Assembly: GCA_002315655.1 (NCBI GenBank) | Contig: DCHO01000010.1 | Span: 39,428 to 103,427 of the forward strand | Direction of reading: 5' to 3' | From: Christensenella sp. UBA1750 | GTDB taxonomy: Bacteria > Bacillota > Clostridia > Christensenellales > UBA1750 | DNA: 64,000 bases | Part shown: piece by piece, positions 51,070 to 60,276 of the stretch | Position numbering within the stretch: the stretch's first letter is position 1 | How the letters are laid out: each line of letters begins with the position of its first letter | Position numbers and translations under genes: made by a program | The notes under the pieces: model-generated | What the model was told of the DNA's origin: nothing | The model's input: only the letters and a program-made list of their open reading frames with translations | Database searches by the model: none

Positions 51070-51744
51070 TTATTCTTTTTCTTCCTCGCACCGCACAACA
51101 AAGCGTGTCTTTCCGCCCTTGGTACAGGTGACAAGGCTTAAATCCCATTCGCTTTGGGTCAGCTCTTCCACGGCGGTGGGCTGCAAAACCTCCACACAGG
51201 CAACGGTGTAGGTATGATTTTCTCCCGCTTCATCCGAGAACGTAATTGCATCGCCAATCCGCAAATTCTTGAGCTTGCCGAAATGCGATGAATAATTGTG
51301 CGCACAGACGACGAGGTTTTCATCCTCCACAGACCCGTAATACCTGCACGGGGTTTGGCGCAGCTTGGGATAGCTCCAATCCTTCTGCACCGGGAGCACC
51401 AGATTCAGCGTCGGAACGGACAGCACACCGTAGAGGTTCTCCCCGGAATAGCGCACGGAATGATCTTCCGATTCTTCCGTTTGTTCCGTGTCTTGGCTCT
51501 CCCCTGTTTCCTCCGTCAGAACCTCCGTCTCTTTCTCGGGTTCGTCAGCCTTTACAGGCTGATTTTCTTCCGCAGTCGTCCGTTCCTGTGTTTCCTCCAC
51601 GGATTCCACATAAACCTTCAGAAGTTCGTCTGCGGAGACACCTGCCTGTCTGTCCTCATAGATGTTCCAGCCGGACATTCCGGCAGCCGCCGCAATGAGC
51701 AACAGTCCGATTGCCATCAGACCTTTTCCGTTATTTTTCTTCAT
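51070..51744 (-). CDS. sortase, class not assigned
   Basis: 224 residues. An N-terminal membrane helix (about 8-25), a long acidic Glu/Thr-rich linker (45-95), then the sortase barrel: GVLSVPTLNLVLPV, VVCAHNYSSHFGKLKNL with the catalytic His, LSLVTCTKGGKTRFVVRC with the catalytic Cys in TCT and the Arg eight residues on. No C-terminal membrane helix, unlike class C. It may anchor the finished pilus or the IPQTG subunit to the wall. Its start overlaps the end of the IPQTG subunit gene. Confidence 0.85.
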   Translation of the reverse strand: MKKNNGKGLMAIGLLLIAAAAGMSGWNIYEDRQAGVSADELLKVYVESVEETQERTTAEENQPVKADEPEKETEVLTEETGESQDTEQTEESEDHSVRYSGENLYGVLSVPTLNLVLPVQKDWSYPKLRQTPCRYYGSVEDENLVVCAHNYSSHFGKLKNLRIGDAITFSDEAGENHTYTVACVEVLQPTAVEELTQSEWDLSLVTCTKGGKTRFVVRCEEEKE

Positions 51745-52645
51745 TGTTTTTCCGATAGCGCGTTAGTCCCACGAAGAACAGACCAAGCCCCAGCACGGTC
51801 AGCACGGGAATCGGCCATGTGATCTGCCCTGTTTGCGGGATCTTCTGCGACACATACGCATTCGTGATGAGGAAACCGCCGGTCTCGGCTTTGACCGTTG
51901 CAGCATACTGCGCCGGGACATTTTCCTCAATCACCGTCCACTGCACACCGGCGGGCAGATTTTCCCAGGTGTACATCCAGTTGTTCTGCGCAGAGAGCAC
52001 CACGGAAGCGTAAACCTTGTTCGACCAGCCGTAGCAGAGCGTGGCCACGACAGAGGTGGGACGCGCTTCGGTGTGTCCTTCATCCTGCCAGACCTTGCGA
52101 ACGTGCACAGAGGTCTCCACGGCCTTGGGTTCGGCAGTCATGGTATAGATCCAGTTGTCATCCTTGTCCCGATCCGGGACGGAGACCAGGAACGGTGCGG
52201 GAAGCTTCGTGGAGCCGCTCTTTCCGACAGGGTTCGCCACAACAAGATACAGCCCCTTCACCAGCGTTTTCCCTTTTGTGGGGAAACGCGCGGTGCCGAA
52301 CTTATCGGCAATGCAACGGTCATAAGCTTTTATACTCTTGTGGGTATCCAGCCAATACAGTAAAATCTGCAGCGCCTCACCCCAGGAATCCTGGGCTTCC
52401 ATATAGGGCTTTTCCCACTTGCAGCCCACAAAGCCGTCTGTTGTGGTCAGATTTCCCCGGCGATCCATGCTTGCAACCAGGTAAATCGAGTATTGAACCT
52501 GATCACCTTTCAGCTCCTCCGGCGAATAAACAATCAGGGAAGCATAACGGCTTTCATCCACATTATCAATAGCAAAAACAGGCACACAAATCAAAAGGCA
52601 TAGAAGCAGCGCTATGCAGGATAGGATCAGCTTGTTCTTTCTCAT
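51731..52645 (-). CDS. sortase-pilus ancillary subunit with IPQTG sorting signal
   Basis: 304 residues. Signal peptide (about 1-25, ending PVFA), an N-terminal domain to residue 170, a CnaB-like domain (VETSVHVRKVWQDEGHTEARPTSVVATL... WTVIEENVPAQYAATV, with a late Glu typical of isopeptide formation), then IPQTG, a hydrophobic helix and RYRKNNEEK. The first residue of the sorting motif is Ile instead of Leu, differing from the other two pilins. Start at 52645 because AAGGAG is 9 bases upstream. Probably the base or side subunit. Confidence 0.85.
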   Translation of the reverse strand: MRKNKLILSCIALLLCLLICVPVFAIDNVDESRYASLIVYSPEELKGDQVQYSIYLVASMDRRGNLTTTDGFVGCKWEKPYMEAQDSWGEALQILLYWLDTHKSIKAYDRCIADKFGTARFPTKGKTLVKGLYLVVANPVGKSGSTKLPAPFLVSVPDRDKDDNWIYTMTAEPKAVETSVHVRKVWQDEGHTEARPTSVVATLCYGWSNKVYASVVLSAQNNWMYTWENLPAGVQWTVIEENVPAQYAATVKAETGGFLITNAYVSQKIPQTGQITWPIPVLTVLGLGLFFVGLTRYRKNNEEK

Positions 52646-52658
52646 TTGCGATTTCTCC

Positions 52659-53501
52659 TTAGGATTTGTGTTCTTTTCTTCCGGCATTTCCGATGCCGAA
52701 AATGAGCAATGCGAGAATCAGCAGCGGCACAGAAAGACACGCCGCCACTATGTTTTCATCAATCAGCACCGCATCCGAGGTCACGCGGGCTGCGTTCTGA
52801 TAGCTATCCTTCGCGGCATCGTTATCCACGCGATGCCCCGTCACCAGCAGTCTGTGGCTGTTGACGCCATAGGGAGTGCAGGTCACAAGGGTGCATAAAT
52901 CTTTTCCTTCTTCAACAGAAAGCGCCGCCACGTCCGAGGGCAGTACGATGAGAATGCGATCGACCTCGTAGGTCAGGGTCTCCCCTAAGATGTGCAGCCG
53001 GAAGGTATTGCCCTCCGAGAGCTTGTCCAAATTGGTCAGCAGCTTGGCGCTGGGTAATCCTCTGTGGCCGGAAAGCACACAATGGGTGCTCTCTCCGCCC
53101 ACCGGCAGGCTGCTCCATTCCACATGACCCGTCCCGATCTGCAGCACCGTATCGTCCGTGCCGTGATAGATAGGCAACGTCACATTGATGAGCGGAATCT
53201 CCACATACCCCATAATGCCGTCCCCGGCTAAATTGAGCAGCGACGAATAGGCCGTCTTCTGTTCCTCAGTCAGGGCGAAAGGATTCTCTCTCTGCGTAAG
53301 CAAAACATTGTATTCCTCCGCCTTGTCCCATTCTTCGCCTGTCTCCTCCTCTTTCAGAGCGGAGACCGTGTTGTTGTAGACCGAGACGGTGTAGCTGGCG
53401 TGGCTTTTGTTCCAGAAGTCGGATACGACCGGGTACAGAATCAGTGTAAGCCCTGCGCACAGAATGAGGAGCAGCAAAATCGTGATGATGGTTTTCTTCA
53501 A
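52659..53501 (-). CDS. srtC: class C (pilin-polymerising) sortase
   Basis: 280 residues. Links pilin subunits through an isopeptide bond between the LPGTG threonine and a lysine. N-terminal membrane helix, IPLINVTLPIYHGTDDTVLQIGTGH (class C hallmark), CVLSGHRGLPSAKLL with the catalytic His, LVTCTPYGVNSHRLLVTGHR with Cys and Arg, and a C-terminal membrane helix with a basic tail. Located directly after the backbone pilin gene, as in SpaA-type loci. Confidence 0.93.
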   Translation of the reverse strand: MKKTIITILLLLILCAGLTLILYPVVSDFWNKSHASYTVSVYNNTVSALKEEETGEEWDKAEEYNVLLTQRENPFALTEEQKTAYSSLLNLAGDGIMGYVEIPLINVTLPIYHGTDDTVLQIGTGHVEWSSLPVGGESTHCVLSGHRGLPSAKLLTNLDKLSEGNTFRLHILGETLTYEVDRILIVLPSDVAALSVEEGKDLCTLVTCTPYGVNSHRLLVTGHRVDNDAAKDSYQNAARVTSDAVLIDENIVAACLSVPLLILALLIFGIGNAGRKEHKS

Positions 53502-53537
53502 TACAATACGCGCTCCTTATCCTGCGGTTTCGGTTTC

Positions 53538-55073
53538 TTATTTGGAGGTGGACTTTTTACGCACAAGCAGCAGAACCGCCGCGAGAAGCACCAGCACACC
53601 GCCACCGATGAAATAGGCATAAGTGCCTTCGCCGCCGGTGCCGGGCAGTTTTTTGCCGGGCTCGTTCTTGATCACAAGCGTCGTGGTCTGATAGCCGGCA
53701 TCGGCACCCGTCTTGACCGTGGTGTCGTCATTTTTCAGGGTGACAGCCTGACGGGCTTCGAGAATCATGTATCCCTTGGGCGTCTGGGTTTCGTTGAGAT
53801 AGTAGGTTCCCTCATCAAAGCCGAAAATCTTCGCTTTTCCCGCTTCGATCTCGGTATAGTTTGCGCTCTCGGAGGCCAGCGCCTTGCGATAAACGCCATC
53901 CGAAACCTTTACGACAGGAATTTCGTTGCCGTTTTTTTCAGCGTCATAGAGCTTGAACTTCGCACCGGTCAGCTGATTCCCCTTCATGTCCTGCTTTTCA
54001 ACGGAGAAACCAAGGACATAGGTGTCCGTGTGAGAGGTCAGCGGGTCTCCGGTGTACGCCGTCCCGGTGTTCGTGGGATCGGTATCGTTCCAGGCCTTTT
54101 CCTTCCACGTCAGTGTTACAGTGTTCTTGTTGTCATAGACCGCCTTTTCATTAACGGTAGCCTGATAAACGAAAGACAGGTGCGGTTCGGAATCCCAGGT
54201 TGTCTGGGGAACGACCTTAATCGTCAACGTCTGGTTTTCCACTTTCGCATCATAGCCGGAAATCTCTGTTCCATCCACATAGACATGGAGAGAACCCTTC
54301 ACGAACGTGATGGCAGCATCCATGGTGTCTGTGAAGATGTACTGGGTGACAGCCTTATCCCCATTGTACTTGGGCACAAAGGCGTTGATCTTAAAGCTGA
54401 TGGTATCGCCGATGCCCGCGGTATTGGACTTTGCATAAGTGCCCGCGGTATTGGTGGCCGTGTCATAGTCCGCAACGAACTTACCGATGGTCTGCGGGTC
54501 TGCATTCAGATCCGTGTCGGTGGGATAGTCGCCGGGCTCATTGTCCCAGCCGGGCTTCTGGTTCTTGTCGATGATGACAACATCCGGGGTGGTGGTGTCA
54601 AGGGAAGCCGTGGCGCCCAAAGAGCTCTGAATGTAATAGAAGCCGAAGGGCAGGTCGGCGAACTTATAGCTGTCGCTGTCCGCCGTATGGGAATACTTCT
54701 GCGTGGTGGGAACCTTGTTTGCCTCAATGATGGGCTTCAGGAAGGCGGAAATCGTCGAGGCTTCCAAAGCTGCATCAAAATGAACATTGTAAGTGTCGGC
54801 AATGGTGGTCTCCTTCAGCGTGAAGGGAGAACCCGTTGCCGTAAGTGCCGCATACAGATCGGTATTGCCCGCAGTCTTTGTGAAGGTATAGGCCACAGGC
54901 AGAGGATCGCCGCTGTCAGCGTAGGTCGCCTCAAAGATTCTGTAAACGGTGTAGTCCTTGTTCTTTGTTGTGTTCTTGATGGTGATGGAGCCGGTCGTCA
55001 CATCCGCAAAGGTCGCAGGAATGGCGCACAACAACAGAACAACGGTCAGAATCAGGGCAAGTGTGCGTTTCAT
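53538..55073 (-). CDS. backbone pilin (SpaA/FimA type) with LPGTG signal
   Basis: 511 residues. Signal peptide to about residue 23 (IPATFA). CnaB-like domains follow: an N-terminal one, a middle domain (FKINAFVPKYNGDKAVTQY... DTMDAAITF), and a C-terminal one (FSVEKQDMKGNQLTGAKFKLYDA) that ends with the E-box YYLNETQTPKGY. LPGTG with a hydrophobic helix and RKKSTSK closes the protein. Lys in PKYNGDK or near KNQKPGWDNEPGDYP is a candidate pilin-motif lysine. Position next to srtC and the E-box support the backbone role. Confidence 0.92.
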   Translation of the reverse strand: MKRTLALILTVVLLLCAIPATFADVTTGSITIKNTTKNKDYTVYRIFEATYADSGDPLPVAYTFTKTAGNTDLYAALTATGSPFTLKETTIADTYNVHFDAALEASTISAFLKPIIEANKVPTTQKYSHTADSDSYKFADLPFGFYYIQSSLGATASLDTTTPDVVIIDKNQKPGWDNEPGDYPTDTDLNADPQTIGKFVADYDTATNTAGTYAKSNTAGIGDTISFKINAFVPKYNGDKAVTQYIFTDTMDAAITFVKGSLHVYVDGTEISGYDAKVENQTLTIKVVPQTTWDSEPHLSFVYQATVNEKAVYDNKNTVTLTWKEKAWNDTDPTNTGTAYTGDPLTSHTDTYVLGFSVEKQDMKGNQLTGAKFKLYDAEKNGNEIPVVKVSDGVYRKALASESANYTEIEAGKAKIFGFDEGTYYLNETQTPKGYMILEARQAVTLKNDDTTVKTGADAGYQTTTLVIKNEPGKKLPGTGGEGTYAYFIGGGVLVLLAAVLLLVRKKSTSK

Positions 55074-55087
55074 TGTTTTGTCCTCCC

Positions 55088-58000
55088 TTATCTCATATCA
55101 GGTTCATTGGTTTTCTTTTTGAACAGGAGCAGGAACGTTACAGGAATCAGGAACACCGCGCCGAGCATCATGAGCAGCAGCTTGCCGACGCCGCCTGTTG
55201 CCGGCAGGAGATCGCCCTTCGTGTTCGTGAAGGTGACGGACGTGTCTGCGACAATCGGATCCGTCGGCGCGAACAGGTCGCCCTCCTGGCTGAACGTGCC
55301 GGACTTGATCAGCACGGTATAACCGTCGTGATCGGTCTCCGTCACCGTATAGGTGGCTCCGACAGGGATCAGCAGTTCCTCCGTTGAAAGGTCATCGCTG
55401 TTTTCCCCGTTTTTCAGCTTGAAGGTTGTGAAGGTCTTGCTTTCCGTGCCCTTCGTGTATTTCACGGTGTAGGTGAATTCCTTGGTCGTGTCCTGTGTGC
55501 AGATGCAATCCACCGTGAGCTTGACCTTAGCGGGAACATAAGCGTTTGTAATCTGAATTTCGGGGGAAGCCTGCTCGGTTGCGTAGGTATATTCGAGCTT
55601 TGCGACCTTTATCCAGTCCGCCGCTGTGAAGGTAAGCGTGTGCGGCGAGGCCGTTTTGCTGTAAGTCACATTCTCCCATTCAACGACCAGTTTGTCCTGT
55701 GCAAGATAATAGCTGAAATTCTTGAAGTTCGTACCGTCCTTCGCGGTGAGCGTGGCTTCGATCAGCCCGCGCATCCCGGCGGACAAGGGCTTTTCGGAAA
55801 CAATGGAGGTGCCGGTTGTCGCGGCAAAGGCATATACCGTGCCATCTGCAATGGAAACCGGGCTGTTTGATTTCACATCAGTGTAAGTCAGAGACACCGT
55901 TTTGTTGCCGACCACGATGTTGTTTGTGCCGGTGGTTTTTGCCGGGAGATAGGTGTCAGTCAGCGTCATGTTGGTGATGTCGGTGTTGACCTCCGTCACG
56001 GTGTATGTGTCTTTGCCCCAATTCTCTATCGTCCAGCGCCAGATGATTGTGTTTGCGGTAGAAGTGTCTGTCGTGTGCGTGACGGAGGAATTCAGGGTTT
56101 TCGTCTTGGTCGCATCCGTGGTTGAAGTCACCGTGATGGCGAAATTTGTCGGAATCTGATCTGCCGTAATCCCGGTGAACTTCTTCTCCACTACAATCGA
56201 ATTGTCGCTTTGGGTGGAATTGTCCGGCTTCAACTGCACAACCGGGTGATCGTAATATTTGGTGTAGCTGGGTGCAGAGGTTTTTGTCTCCTGCAATTTG
56301 TAGCCCACATAGGCTTGCTTATTGGAGTAGAACCCGGCTTTTTCAGAGCTGGTGCTGTTTCCCGGATAGTCCGAGTTTTCACTGCCTGTTGCATTATAGG
56401 TTTCAGTCTTTGTCGCATCCGTCAGCTTCACGTTGTAGGACATGGTGTAAACATATTTGTCCTTCAGGGTGTAATTCTCGTTGAAGGTCGCCGTGATGGT
56501 TCCCGTTGTATCGGTCGCCCCCGCCGCAGCGGGCGTGTATGTGACGCTACTGATGATGTTGGGCGTTGTCGTGGTTGATCCGCTTTTATAGGTGAAGGTT
56601 TGTTTTGCTGCGTTATTTTCCCAGAGCGTTTTTGTGTCTGTGCCGTTTGACATGACGATCTTCAAATCGGCAGTTGAAGCATCATAGCTCACATATTTGG
56701 AAAGCTCGTCCGTGATGGTGACCGTGAAAGGGTGGGTCATCATATCCAGAACCTTAACCAGGTCATCGGAGGTACTCGTACTGAAGTAAGATTGGTTGTT
56801 ATCATCGCCATCATCCAGCAAGTCAAGCATATCGTCCTGCGAAAGAGTACCGTAAGCAGCCGTATAAATTGCTACATCTGTGTTGTTTGTGCGGAAGTAA
56901 TTGATGGCTGTTTGTGTCTCTCCCTTAGCAGAATTATAGTCATAGCTGCTTCCTTCCGGGGTTTGTGTGGTATCGGTTTTGCTATCAAAAGATTTTGTCG
57001 GCTCGCCATCGCTCAAGAAGAACATGACCCGCTTGTTTCCGTCCCCGCTGATGGAAGCGGAATCAAATATATCATCTGCCAGGAAAAGACCTGCCGAATA
57101 GTTCGTTCCCTGTGTTGTGGTCAAGTCTTTATGGGTATAGGTATTCGACCAATCCAATTCGACTTTTGCATGGTTTTTATATCCCGATGCAGCCGATCCT
57201 CTTCCGGCACCTGCAAATGAAATGATCGCAATTCTATTATTGCTATTGCTGTTTAAGAAATTGGAAACATAGGTTTTCAGGAAAGTATTGATCTGACTTG
57301 CTCCGCCGTTCCTATCCATACTGCTGGACACATCCAGTACAAGCAGGAGATCGATGCCTTGATTGGCCGAGCCGGAAATGTCCAGATACAGGCGATACAT
57401 CTTATCGCCCAAGGTGTTGCCGGGGTTATCGCCGAGATAGTCAATCTGTTTTTTGCGGGCAAATTCAAGTTCGGTAGAAGCTGTGCCTCCGGGCGTTGCC
57501 CCCAGCATGGGAACGGAAGGCAGGGTGGTGATGAACCCGGTGTCGGAGAAGCCGCCCTGGGTGTATTCGAGGCCGGAAATGCCGTCTTCGTCGGCAATCA
57601 CCTGAGGCTCGATGAGTTCAGTGCCGTCCTCGGTGAAGTGAACCACTGTCAGGTCAGAGCCTTCGGCGGTCTCCACGGCGTCAGAATACGTCACCTTTAC
57701 GGTCACGGGCGCGGCGGGCTCAACCTCCACACCGTTTGACCACAGAGTTATATTGAAGAAGCGTGCGGTCTCGATGGTGTCCGCGGGCTCCTCTGCATCC
57801 TTGCCGCTTTCCAACGCTTCCTGCGCCTGCTGATACAGGCGGTCGTAATCCTCGGTACCGGGGAGATATTCAGAGGCGGTGAGGGTCACATCCTCCGGGA
57901 GCTTCGCGTCGTTCTTGTAAGAGACAGTGATGGTGTAATCCGCGCCCTCAAAGGTCAGGGTATGGACGATGGCGTCCAGAATGACGGGATTCTGCGGCAT

Positions 58001-59164
58001 TTCGCCAAAGCCCAGCAGTTTTTCCTCGGCAAAGGTGTACTCAAAACGGGCAACGGTTGAGCCGTTTCCGCCCTCGATTGCGGCAAAGACATCCTCGGTA
58101 ACTTCCGTGACGATACCCATTAAGCCATCCTCAAAGAAAGCCAGGTCGCCGACCTTCACCTCATATTCCGTTCCCTTTGCGTGATAGAGCTCCGTTTCAT
58201 TTAGCTTGTTCAGCCATTGTGCAGCATCAGCAAAGGTCGGCATGGAGGTTTCGGGAACATCTGCGTATTTTACGCAGAACGCGGCAAAGGCAGCACTCCA
58301 ATCCCCGTAAGGCTGCCGCAGGAATGCGCCGTAGCGGGTGTAGATGAGCGGTTCCCCGGATTCTTCATTTGTCAACCCGGTCTCCACGGCCTGATAGCCC
58401 AGCTGGGTGTTGGCTACGGCAGCCACATTCAGCGGCCAGTCGTCGGTAAGCTCCGCGTTTGCGACAGAGGCGTTCCAGTCTTCCTCGGATTCCTCAAAGT
58501 CGTAGTGCGGGAGGAAGCATTCCTCGGTGTGGGTGTGCTCAGGCAACTCGCAGGTAAATTTGCTCTCGGTGGTGTAGCATTCTTCGGTATGAACGTGGTT
58601 TTCCACTTGATTACAGATGAGAACGCGCTGAATTTCCTTGCAGTCCTCCGTGTGGGTGTGCGGTTCGCATTCCTCTTTTCCGCAGATGAGTTTCTTCTTA
58701 TAACATTCTTCGCTGTGGTGATGCGGTTCACATTCGGGGATTTCGCAGGTCAGTTCGCCCTCGGTGTAACATTCCTCGGTGTGGGTGTGGCCTTCAGTCT
58801 CCTCGATTTCGCACACAAGCTCCTGCTCCGCGGCGTAGCAGTCCTCGGTATGGATGTGCCCCTCGGTCTCATCAAATCCGCAGATATAGACTTCCTTTTC
58901 CTCATAGCAGGCATCAGTATGGACATGGTTTTCCTCAAAGGGGCAGATGAGGGTCTGCTCATTGGTATAGCATTCCTCGGTGTGGGTGTGCTCGGTGATC
59001 CCGCAGGTAGGCTCCTGATCCTTCGCCAAGCCGGGCAGAACCAGCAAAGCCACCGTGGTCAGTACCACGGCAACGCCCAGCACAAACACAAGTCTGCGCC
59101 AATGTTTCGCTTTTCTGTTGGCTTTTCTGATGCGCCGTTCGAGATCCTGTGTGGAACTTGCCAT
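55088..59164 (-). CDS. VWA tip pilin with His/Cys repeats and LPATG signal
   Basis: 1358 residues. Long basic N-region then a membrane helix/signal (about 25-45). Residues 50-235 hold eight units with HxH[TS]xxC (HTHTEEC, HVHTDAC, HIHTEDC, HHHSEEC and so on) separated by further cysteines, a probable metal-binding or disulfide string. Residues about 255-400 resemble a CHAP-type domain, but the usual catalytic Cys is Ser (DWSAAFAAFC) and the usual His is missing. A VWA domain has MIDAS residues DVSSS at 611-615. CnaB-like domains follow, then LPATG, a helix and KKKTNEPDMR. The ATG at 59164 has AGGAGG 8 bases upstream. Placed before the backbone gene, as tip adhesins are. Confidence 0.9.
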   Translation of the reverse strand: MASSTQDLERRIRKANRKAKHWRRLVFVLGVAVVLTTVALLVLPGLAKDQEPTCGITEHTHTEECYTNEQTLICPFEENHVHTDACYEEKEVYICGFDETEGHIHTEDCYAAEQELVCEIEETEGHTHTEECYTEGELTCEIPECEPHHHSEECYKKKLICGKEECEPHTHTEDCKEIQRVLICNQVENHVHTEECYTTESKFTCELPEHTHTEECFLPHYDFEESEEDWNASVANAELTDDWPLNVAAVANTQLGYQAVETGLTNEESGEPLIYTRYGAFLRQPYGDWSAAFAAFCVKYADVPETSMPTFADAAQWLNKLNETELYHAKGTEYEVKVGDLAFFEDGLMGIVTEVTEDVFAAIEGGNGSTVARFEYTFAEEKLLGFGEMPQNPVILDAIVHTLTFEGADYTITVSYKNDAKLPEDVTLTASEYLPGTEDYDRLYQQAQEALESGKDAEEPADTIETARFFNITLWSNGVEVEPAAPVTVKVTYSDAVETAEGSDLTVVHFTEDGTELIEPQVIADEDGISGLEYTQGGFSDTGFITTLPSVPMLGATPGGTASTELEFARKKQIDYLGDNPGNTLGDKMYRLYLDISGSANQGIDLLLVLDVSSSMDRNGGASQINTFLKTYVSNFLNSNSNNRIAIISFAGAGRGSAASGYKNHAKVELDWSNTYTHKDLTTTQGTNYSAGLFLADDIFDSASISGDGNKRVMFFLSDGEPTKSFDSKTDTTQTPEGSSYDYNSAKGETQTAINYFRTNNTDVAIYTAAYGTLSQDDMLDLLDDGDDNNQSYFSTSTSDDLVKVLDMMTHPFTVTITDELSKYVSYDASTADLKIVMSNGTDTKTLWENNAAKQTFTYKSGSTTTTPNIISSVTYTPAAAGATDTTGTITATFNENYTLKDKYVYTMSYNVKLTDATKTETYNATGSENSDYPGNSTSSEKAGFYSNKQAYVGYKLQETKTSAPSYTKYYDHPVVQLKPDNSTQSDNSIVVEKKFTGITADQIPTNFAITVTSTTDATKTKTLNSSVTHTTDTSTANTIIWRWTIENWGKDTYTVTEVNTDITNMTLTDTYLPAKTTGTNNIVVGNKTVSLTYTDVKSNSPVSIADGTVYAFAATTGTSIVSEKPLSAGMRGLIEATLTAKDGTNFKNFSYYLAQDKLVVEWENVTYSKTASPHTLTFTAADWIKVAKLEYTYATEQASPEIQITNAYVPAKVKLTVDCICTQDTTKEFTYTVKYTKGTESKTFTTFKLKNGENSDDLSTEELLIPVGATYTVTETDHDGYTVLIKSGTFSQEGDLFAPTDPIVADTSVTFTNTKGDLLPATGGVGKLLLMMLGAVFLIPVTFLLLFKKKTNEPDMR

Positions 59165-59196
59165 ATCGTGATCCTCCTGCGTGTGGAAAAAGTACT

Positions 59197-59841
59197 TCAC
59201 TTGAATATTTTGATCTGCTGCAGCGGCCAAACTCTCAAAATGACCATGCCGACCAGATCGTCCTTTGCGATGCAGCCCACCGCAGAGGAACGGGAATCAA
59301 TGGACGATTCTCGGTGATCGCCCACAACAAACCATTTGCCATCGGGTACCTGATAAGGAAATTCGAGGTCACATTCGCCAAGGGCTTTCTCGGTCAGGTA
59401 ATCTTCCTCTAAAAGCTGCCCGTCCACGAAGATATTGCCGTTATCGTCTATGGAAACATATTGACCGGGCTTTGCGATCACGCGCTTGACCAGCAGCTTG
59501 TTGCCGGAATAACAGGCAGCAATGTCGCCTGTGTTCAGGGAGAGGCCTTTGACCGCAACGACGATCTCCCCTTCGGAAAGCGTGGGGCTCATGGAGGTGC
59601 CGTAAATGCGCAGCACCGGCATCCAGAGCATGGAAATGAGCACGGCGATGGCGGCAATAACCACAAGTACGGAAACTGTGCCGATGAAGGTTCTGCGCCC
59701 GCGCTTGCTCTTTTCGTAGCGCTCTCTTTCCGCTTCCACGGCAGCCTTTGAGACCTTTTCGGGTTTCTTAGGCTTCGTTTCCACACCCAGATACCGCTCT
59801 AACTGCTCCATATCGGGTATATCAATGTTTCTGTTTCGCAT
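59197..59841 (-). CDS. lepB: signal peptidase I of the pilus locus
   Basis: 214 residues. Removes signal peptides outside the membrane. A charged N-region, one membrane helix (about 50-75), then IYGTSMSPTL with the catalytic Ser and LLVKRVIAKPGQYV with the catalytic Lys; VGDHRESSIDSRS is box E. Pilus loci of Gram-positive bacteria often carry a dedicated SipA-type peptidase, some of them inactive chaperones; here both catalytic residues are present. GAGG lies close before the ATG. Confidence 0.92.
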   Translation of the reverse strand: MRNRNIDIPDMEQLERYLGVETKPKKPEKVSKAAVEAERERYEKSKRGRRTFIGTVSVLVVIAAIAVLISMLWMPVLRIYGTSMSPTLSEGEIVVAVKGLSLNTGDIAACYSGNKLLVKRVIAKPGQYVSIDDNGNIFVDGQLLEEDYLTEKALGECDLEFPYQVPDGKWFVVGDHRESSIDSRSSAVGCIAKDDLVGMVILRVWPLQQIKIFK

Positions 59842-59864
59842 CTGATCCTCTTTGGAAAGGAAGG

Positions 59865-60254
59865 TTAGTTCTCATGCTCTCCCATGGCTTCGTTGGCTCT
59901 GTGATAGAAGTCCTGCCAGGTCTGGGCGATGATCTTGTCGGTGTCCTCCACCTTTTTGCGGCATTCGCGCTCGGTCTGCTCGATCATGGCCTTGCATCGT
60001 CTTTCGGTGGCAGCGTCGGCAGCCTTAATGCGGGCAATGTATTCATCAGCCGTTTTCTGCGCGGCTTCCAGAATGCCGCCGACCCGCACCGCTTCTCCGG
60101 CAATGGAGCCGGGAACAGTTGGGGTAACACGCTTTGCGGACATCTGCTTTGCCTTTTCCAGCTGTTCTTCCAGTTCCTTTTCCCGCAATTTGAGCTCATA
60201 GATGATCTCGATGAGATCCCGCTTGCTCAACCGCCGAAATTCCTTGTCTGTCAT
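59865..60254 (-). CDS. coiled-coil protein, first gene of the pilus operon
   Basis: 129 residues, cytoplasmic, strongly charged. Heptad-like helices at about 8-42 (LIEIIYELKLREKELEEQLEKAK) and 58-125. It resembles short DivIVA-like proteins in size and composition but no family can be assigned. It may mark the pilus assembly site at the membrane or poles. GGAGGA precedes the ATG; promoter and palindrome lie directly upstream. Confidence 0.72.
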   Translation of the reverse strand: MTDKEFRRLSKRDLIEIIYELKLREKELEEQLEKAKQMSAKRVTPTVPGSIAGEAVRVGGILEAAQKTADEYIARIKAADAATERRCKAMIEQTERECRKKVEDTDKIIAQTWQDFYHRANEAMGEHEN

Positions 60255-60276
60255 CCGCCTGTCTCCTCCGCTTTCG

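Noticed and set aside
53400..55322. A 640-codon plus-strand frame opposite the pilin genes
   Set aside because: The minus strand encodes a complete backbone pilin with signal peptide, E-box and LPGTG; the plus frame has none of these.
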